Assembly: GCF_014652275.1 (NCBI RefSeq)
Contig: NZ_BMYM01000001.1
Location: 930,001 to 994,000, forward strand
Origin: Parahalioglobus pacificus
GTDB taxonomy: Bacteria; Pseudomonadota; Gammaproteobacteria; Pseudomonadales; Halieaceae
Length of the DNA: 64,000 bases
Direction of reading: 5' to 3'
Within the stretch, counting starts at the first letter, position 1, and every line of letters begins with the position of its first letter. Positions 61,443-64,000 of this stretch are shown here, one piece after another. The translations under genes were made by a program, and so were the position numbers. The notes under the pieces are model-generated. The model saw only the letters and a program-made list of their open reading frames with translations. It was not told where the DNA came from and searched no databases.

Positions 61443-61964
61443 TCAGACCTCTTCAAGGTCGATGTCCAGGGTCAACTCGTTGGCGATGGCGTCCAACTCG
61501 TCGCTCAGGCTCTCCCAGGACAGTGCTTCGGGAACCTGTGCATGGATGCGGGTATGGAACAGTAGTTCACCACTCATGGGCGCGCTGCTTATCTGGCTGT
61601 CCATGTCGATCACGTTCACTGAATGCTCGGCCAGCTTTCGAGTGACCTCTTTGACGATACCGGGCCGGTCCGGGCCGATGACATCCAGGGTAACGGGTTT
61701 TCCTGATGCCGGAGCCTGCAGTGACGCCGTTGGCGTTACCCTGACGCTAATGCCGCTGTCTGCGAGATTGCGCAGCGCCTCTTCCAGTGCGGGCCCATTG
61801 TCCTTGGGTAGAGACACCGACACGAGTCCTGCAAACTTGCCACCTAGCTGCGAAAGGCGACTTTCATGCCAATTGCCGCCGTTGCTATCTATTACGCTGG
61901 ACAATTCCTCGACGAGCCCGGGGCGGTCGTCGCCAATGAAGGTTACGATATAAGCTGTTGTCAC
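61443..61964 (-). CDS. Glycine cleavage system regulator-like double ACT protein (GcvR family)
   Basis: The 173-residue protein has two ACT domains. The first begins YIVTFIGDDRPGLVEELSSV and the second LDVIGPDRPGIVKEVTRKL. This matches GcvR-type proteins, which in E. coli bind GcvA and modulate the gcv genes in response to glycine. No gcv genes are visible here, so its target is unknown. It is convergent to the small membrane protein gene and divergent from the methyltransferase gene. Confidence 0.83.
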   Translation of the reverse strand: MTTAYIVTFIGDDRPGLVEELSSVIDSNGGNWHESRLSQLGGKFAGLVSVSLPKDNGPALEEALRNLADSGISVRVTPTASLQAPASGKPVTLDVIGPDRPGIVKEVTRKLAEHSVNVIDMDSQISSAPMSGELLFHTRIHAQVPEALSWESLSDELDAIANELTLDIDLEEV

Positions 61965-62031
61965 CGATCAGGCTCCACTTTCTCAGTTTCAGCCCGTATA
62001 TTAACGCGCTACTCAAACACGCAGAAGGACT

Positions 62032-62835
62032 ATGACCATGAAAAGGTATGCCTTGTTACTTGCCGCTGCATTGGCGATGCCCGCAGCCGCAGATCTGGAT
62101 TGGGATGCCGCGCTTAACGGTGAGCAGCGCGACCCAAAGAACAGCGCCCGTGACGAATCCCGCAATCCGCGCGCCACACTGGAGTTTTTCGGTATCGAAA
62201 GCGGTATGAGCGTTGTAGAACTGTCCCCGGGTGGTGGCTGGTACTCCGAAGTGATTGTGCCGCTCATGAAAGACAATGGTACCTACTACGCCGCTCATCA
62301 CGGTCTGAACGGCCCCAGTGCTTACTACCGGCGCTCACTCGGCGCGTATCTGCAGAAACTGGGTAACGACGCGGATCTCTATGGCGATGTTGTGGTTACG
62401 CAATTGCAGCCACCGGCTGAAACCACCGTGGCGCCGGCTGGCAGCGCAGACCTTATTGTGGGCTTTCGTAATGTCCATAGCTGGATGAGGGGAGATATCC
62501 TGGATCAGGTTCTCGCTGCGGCGTTCACCGCTCTTAAGCCTGGCGGCAAGTTGGGTTTGGTCCAGCATCGCGCCAAGCCCGGCACTGATGTAGAGACCAT
62601 GAAAAAAACAGGCTACGTGACTGAGGCCTTCGTTAAGGCAGCGGCAGCAAAAGCAGGCTTTAGTTTCGAGGCGGCATCCGACGTTAACGCAAACCCTAAA
62701 GATACGGCGGACCACCCCAACGGCGTGTGGAATCTGCCACCGGCCTTGCGCGGTGACGAGGCCAATCGAGCAAAGTACGAAGCGATTGGTGAGAGTGATC
62801 GCATGACGCTGCTGTTCGTTAAGCTTGAAGCCTGA
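62032..62835 (+). CDS. Exported class I SAM-methyltransferase-like protein
   Basis: The 267-residue protein has an N-terminal signal peptide (KRYALLLAAALAMPAAAD, cleavage likely after the Ala run) and a methyltransferase-like domain with VVELSPGGGWYSEVIVPLM, a degenerate SAM-binding motif I, and LIVGFRNVHSWM further on. Proteins of this type (predicted methyltransferases with signal peptides) are widespread in proteobacteria without a known substrate. How SAM would be supplied outside the cytoplasm is unexplained, so enzyme activity is uncertain. A yheU-like gene follows. Confidence 0.8.
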   Translation: MTMKRYALLLAAALAMPAAADLDWDAALNGEQRDPKNSARDESRNPRATLEFFGIESGMSVVELSPGGGWYSEVIVPLMKDNGTYYAAHHGLNGPSAYYRRSLGAYLQKLGNDADLYGDVVVTQLQPPAETTVAPAGSADLIVGFRNVHSWMRGDILDQVLAAAFTALKPGGKLGLVQHRAKPGTDVETMKKTGYVTEAFVKAAAAKAGFSFEAASDVNANPKDTADHPNGVWNLPPALRGDEANRAKYEAIGESDRMTLLFVKLEA

Positions 62836-62838
62836 GAA

Positions 62839-63096
62839 TTGTCTCAGCGCGTTGCAGTGCCTGCGAGTGATCTGTCACCGCAGGCATTGACAGGTTTGCT
62901 GGACGAGTTCGCGTCTCGTGATGGTACGGATTACGGATTGCGGGAAATGACCTTGGCCGAAAAGCGCGATTCACTGCAAAAACAACTCGACAACGGCGAA
63001 CTCGTATTAATCGTGGATGTGGATCTTGAGCAGTGGGATCTGGTGCCCGCTGAACATGCGCCGCAGTGGCTGAAGGCAGACAATAGCCATGGCTAA
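62839..63096 (+). CDS. yheU: YheU-family (UPF0270) protein
   Basis: The 85-residue protein has the family pattern LSPQALTGLLDEFASRDGTDYG followed by LAEKRDSLQKQLDNGELVLIVD, quoted here as its marks. The function of YheU is unknown. The start is TTG at 62839, 3 bases after the methyltransferase stop, and the 3' end overlaps tusA by 8 bases. The context with tusA and epmC suggests co-transcription, not a shared role. Confidence 0.85.
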   Translation: MSQRVAVPASDLSPQALTGLLDEFASRDGTDYGLREMTLAEKRDSLQKQLDNGELVLIVDVDLEQWDLVPAEHAPQWLKADNSHG

Positions 63097-63337
63097 GTTA
63101 CAGTCGCGCACCTTGGACACTACCGGTCTCTACTGCCCGGAGCCTGTCATGCTACTGCATAACGCGATCCGCGATATGGCTGTCGGTGAGTGCGTCGAGG
63201 TGATTGCGACCGACCCGGCAACCGAGCGCGACATTCCAAAATTCTGTCATTTCCTCGGCCATACCTTAATCAGCGCTGAACAGATCGGAAGCGAGTTTCG
63301 CTACCTTGTCGAGAAGTGTGACGATGAAGATGCCTGA
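63089..63337 (+). CDS. tusA: Sulfur carrier protein TusA
   Basis: The 82-residue protein has the sulfur-accepting Cys16 in GLYCPEPVMLL, the CPxP motif of the family, and the fold continues with CVEVIATDPATERDIPKFC. TusA receives persulfide from IscS and passes it on for tRNA thiolation. TtcA in this window uses a different sulfur route. It overlaps yheU and epmC. Confidence 0.92.
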   Translation: MAKLQSRTLDTTGLYCPEPVMLLHNAIRDMAVGECVEVIATDPATERDIPKFCHFLGHTLISAEQIGSEFRYLVEKCDDEDA

Positions 63338-63938
63338 TCATAAAACGCCATTCGCCAGCCGGCGTTTGGAGGCGGTGTTTTCGAGCTGTTTTCGAATATG
63401 TGAGAACACGGTGCTCATGGGCGGTGCCGATGAACCCTTCTATGCGCCGGCGGAGCGCCAGGATGAACTGCACCGGCTGTACTACCGGGAAGACTACTTT
63501 GCCAGCGCACTGCATGAAATTGCCCATTGGTGTATAGCCGGGCCCGAGCGCAGAAAGCTACCCGATTTCGGCTACTGGTATGCGCCAGAGGGACGCAGCG
63601 AGCAACAGCAGCAGGCCTTTCTTGCGGTCGAGGCCAAGCCGCAAGCACTCGAGTGGTATCTCAGTCATGCCTGCGGTTTTGCGTTTCAACCCAGCTTGGA
63701 TGACTTCTCAAGTCGTGATGCTGCTCAGCAGCGCAATGCATTCATGGACAAGGTCTATGAGGAGAGCAGGGCATTGCATGCGAGAGGTCTGCCGTCTCGA
63801 GCGGCCACCTTTGCCGATGCGCTGGCAGTGGAGTTCAGTACGGACTTCTGTAGTACGTGTTTGCCCATGCTGTGGCAGCCCGAGCCCGAGCCCGTCTCGT
63901 TGTCGATGGCGAAGACTGCGCGAGTGTCCGTTCGGTGA
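63324..63938 (+). CDS. epmC: Elongation factor P hydroxylase EpmC
   Basis: The 204-residue protein has the metal-binding HEIAHWCIAG and other marks of YfcM/EpmC, including FSSCFRICENTVLMGGADEPFY-type N-terminal text and LPDFGYWYAPEGR. It hydroxylates the beta-lysylated lysine of EF-P. ATG at 63324 (MKMPDHK) or the next ATG two codons on is the likely start. The efp, epmA and epmB genes are not in this window. It overlaps tusA and the next gene's GTG. Confidence 0.88.
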   Translation: MKMPDHKTPFASRRLEAVFSSCFRICENTVLMGGADEPFYAPAERQDELHRLYYREDYFASALHEIAHWCIAGPERRKLPDFGYWYAPEGRSEQQQQAFLAVEAKPQALEWYLSHACGFAFQPSLDDFSSRDAAQQRNAFMDKVYEESRALHARGLPSRAATFADALAVEFSTDFCSTCLPMLWQPEPEPVSLSMAKTARVSVR

Positions 63939-64000
63939 GCGAAGGGCGGGTGTATCTGCTCGATGCATCGATTTATATTTTTCGGGCGTATTTTTCGATG
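63935..64000 (+). CDS. 5'-3' exonuclease, N-terminal fragment (Xni/PolA-exonuclease type)
   Basis: The window ends after 22 codons that read VYLLDASIYIFRAYFSM after a short start, with GTG at 63935 overlapping the epmC stop. The LLDASIYIFRAYFS stretch, with its first metal-binding Asp, is the N-terminal signature of the 5'-nuclease family shared by PolA and Xni. The small start and position suggest a stand-alone exonuclease rather than PolA, but the rest is not visible. Confidence 0.65.
   Translation, partial: MSEGRVYLLDASIYIFRAYFSM

Overview
The window is a gene-dense, GC-rich chromosomal segment of a gammaproteobacterium. It has no insertion sequences, prophage, CRISPR array or rRNA. Several features point to an aerobic, probably marine member of the Cellvibrionales (Halieaceae / OM60-NOR5-like) or a near relative: the smc-zipA-ligA order, a Pseudomonas-style gltA / sdhCDAB-sucAB-lpd-sucCD block, a full System I cytochrome c maturation operon, long PstC/PstA permeases, and genes for YheU, TusA and EpmC. 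The genus is an inference from gene content. No alignment was run.

Layout. 1-4 kb: the 3' end of a PhzF-like gene, then tesA divergent from the ybbA-ybbP exporter genes. 4-7.7 kb: a lipoprotein alkylsulfatase-like hydrolase, a TetR regulator and malate dehydrogenase. 7.9-15.7 kb: ttcA followed by ccmABCDEFGHI, nearly all overlapping or abutting. 15.8-22.9 kb: smc, zipA, ligA and a transglycosylase-like lipoprotein. 22.9-27.8 kb: a structured leader with cobalamin-riboswitch-like sequence boxes, then a three-gene 2-oxoacid:acceptor oxidoreductase operon (a GltD-like flavoprotein with ferredoxin domains, a fused gamma-alpha subunit and a beta subunit). 27.8-36.4 kb: a Pho box and phoB-phoR-pstS-pstC-pstA-pstB-phoU in one run. 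36.4-38.9 kb: tRNA-Glu, hisC and a FabH-like synthase. 38.9-51.9 kb: gltA divergent from sdhCDAB-sucA-sucB-lpd-sucCD. 51.9-64 kb: a lipoprotein esterase-like gene, htpG behind a sigma-32-type promoter, gpsA, sixA, an alpha/beta hydrolase, a DUF4892-type protein, folE, prmB, aroC, a small membrane protein, a GcvR-like ACT protein, an exported methyltransferase-like protein, yheU, tusA, epmC and the first 22 codons of a 5'-3' exonuclease.

How the genes work together. Citrate synthase, malate dehydrogenase, succinate dehydrogenase, the 2-oxoglutarate dehydrogenase complex and succinyl-CoA synthetase form most of an oxidative TCA cycle. The same window also carries a KorAB-type 2-oxoacid oxidoreductase that could bypass or reverse the 2-oxoglutarate step with a low-potential carrier or NAD(P)H through its GltD-like partner. 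The ccm operon makes the c-type cytochromes that respiration needs. The pho/pst block is a complete phosphate sensing and uptake unit, with a Pho box in front that suggests autoregulation.

The parts most worth a second look are the leader and architecture of the 2-oxoacid oxidoreductase operon, the TATAAT box 10 nt before ccmC, the shared start codons of tesA/ybbA, the large extracytoplasmic domains of PstC/PstA, and the exported methyltransferase-like protein.
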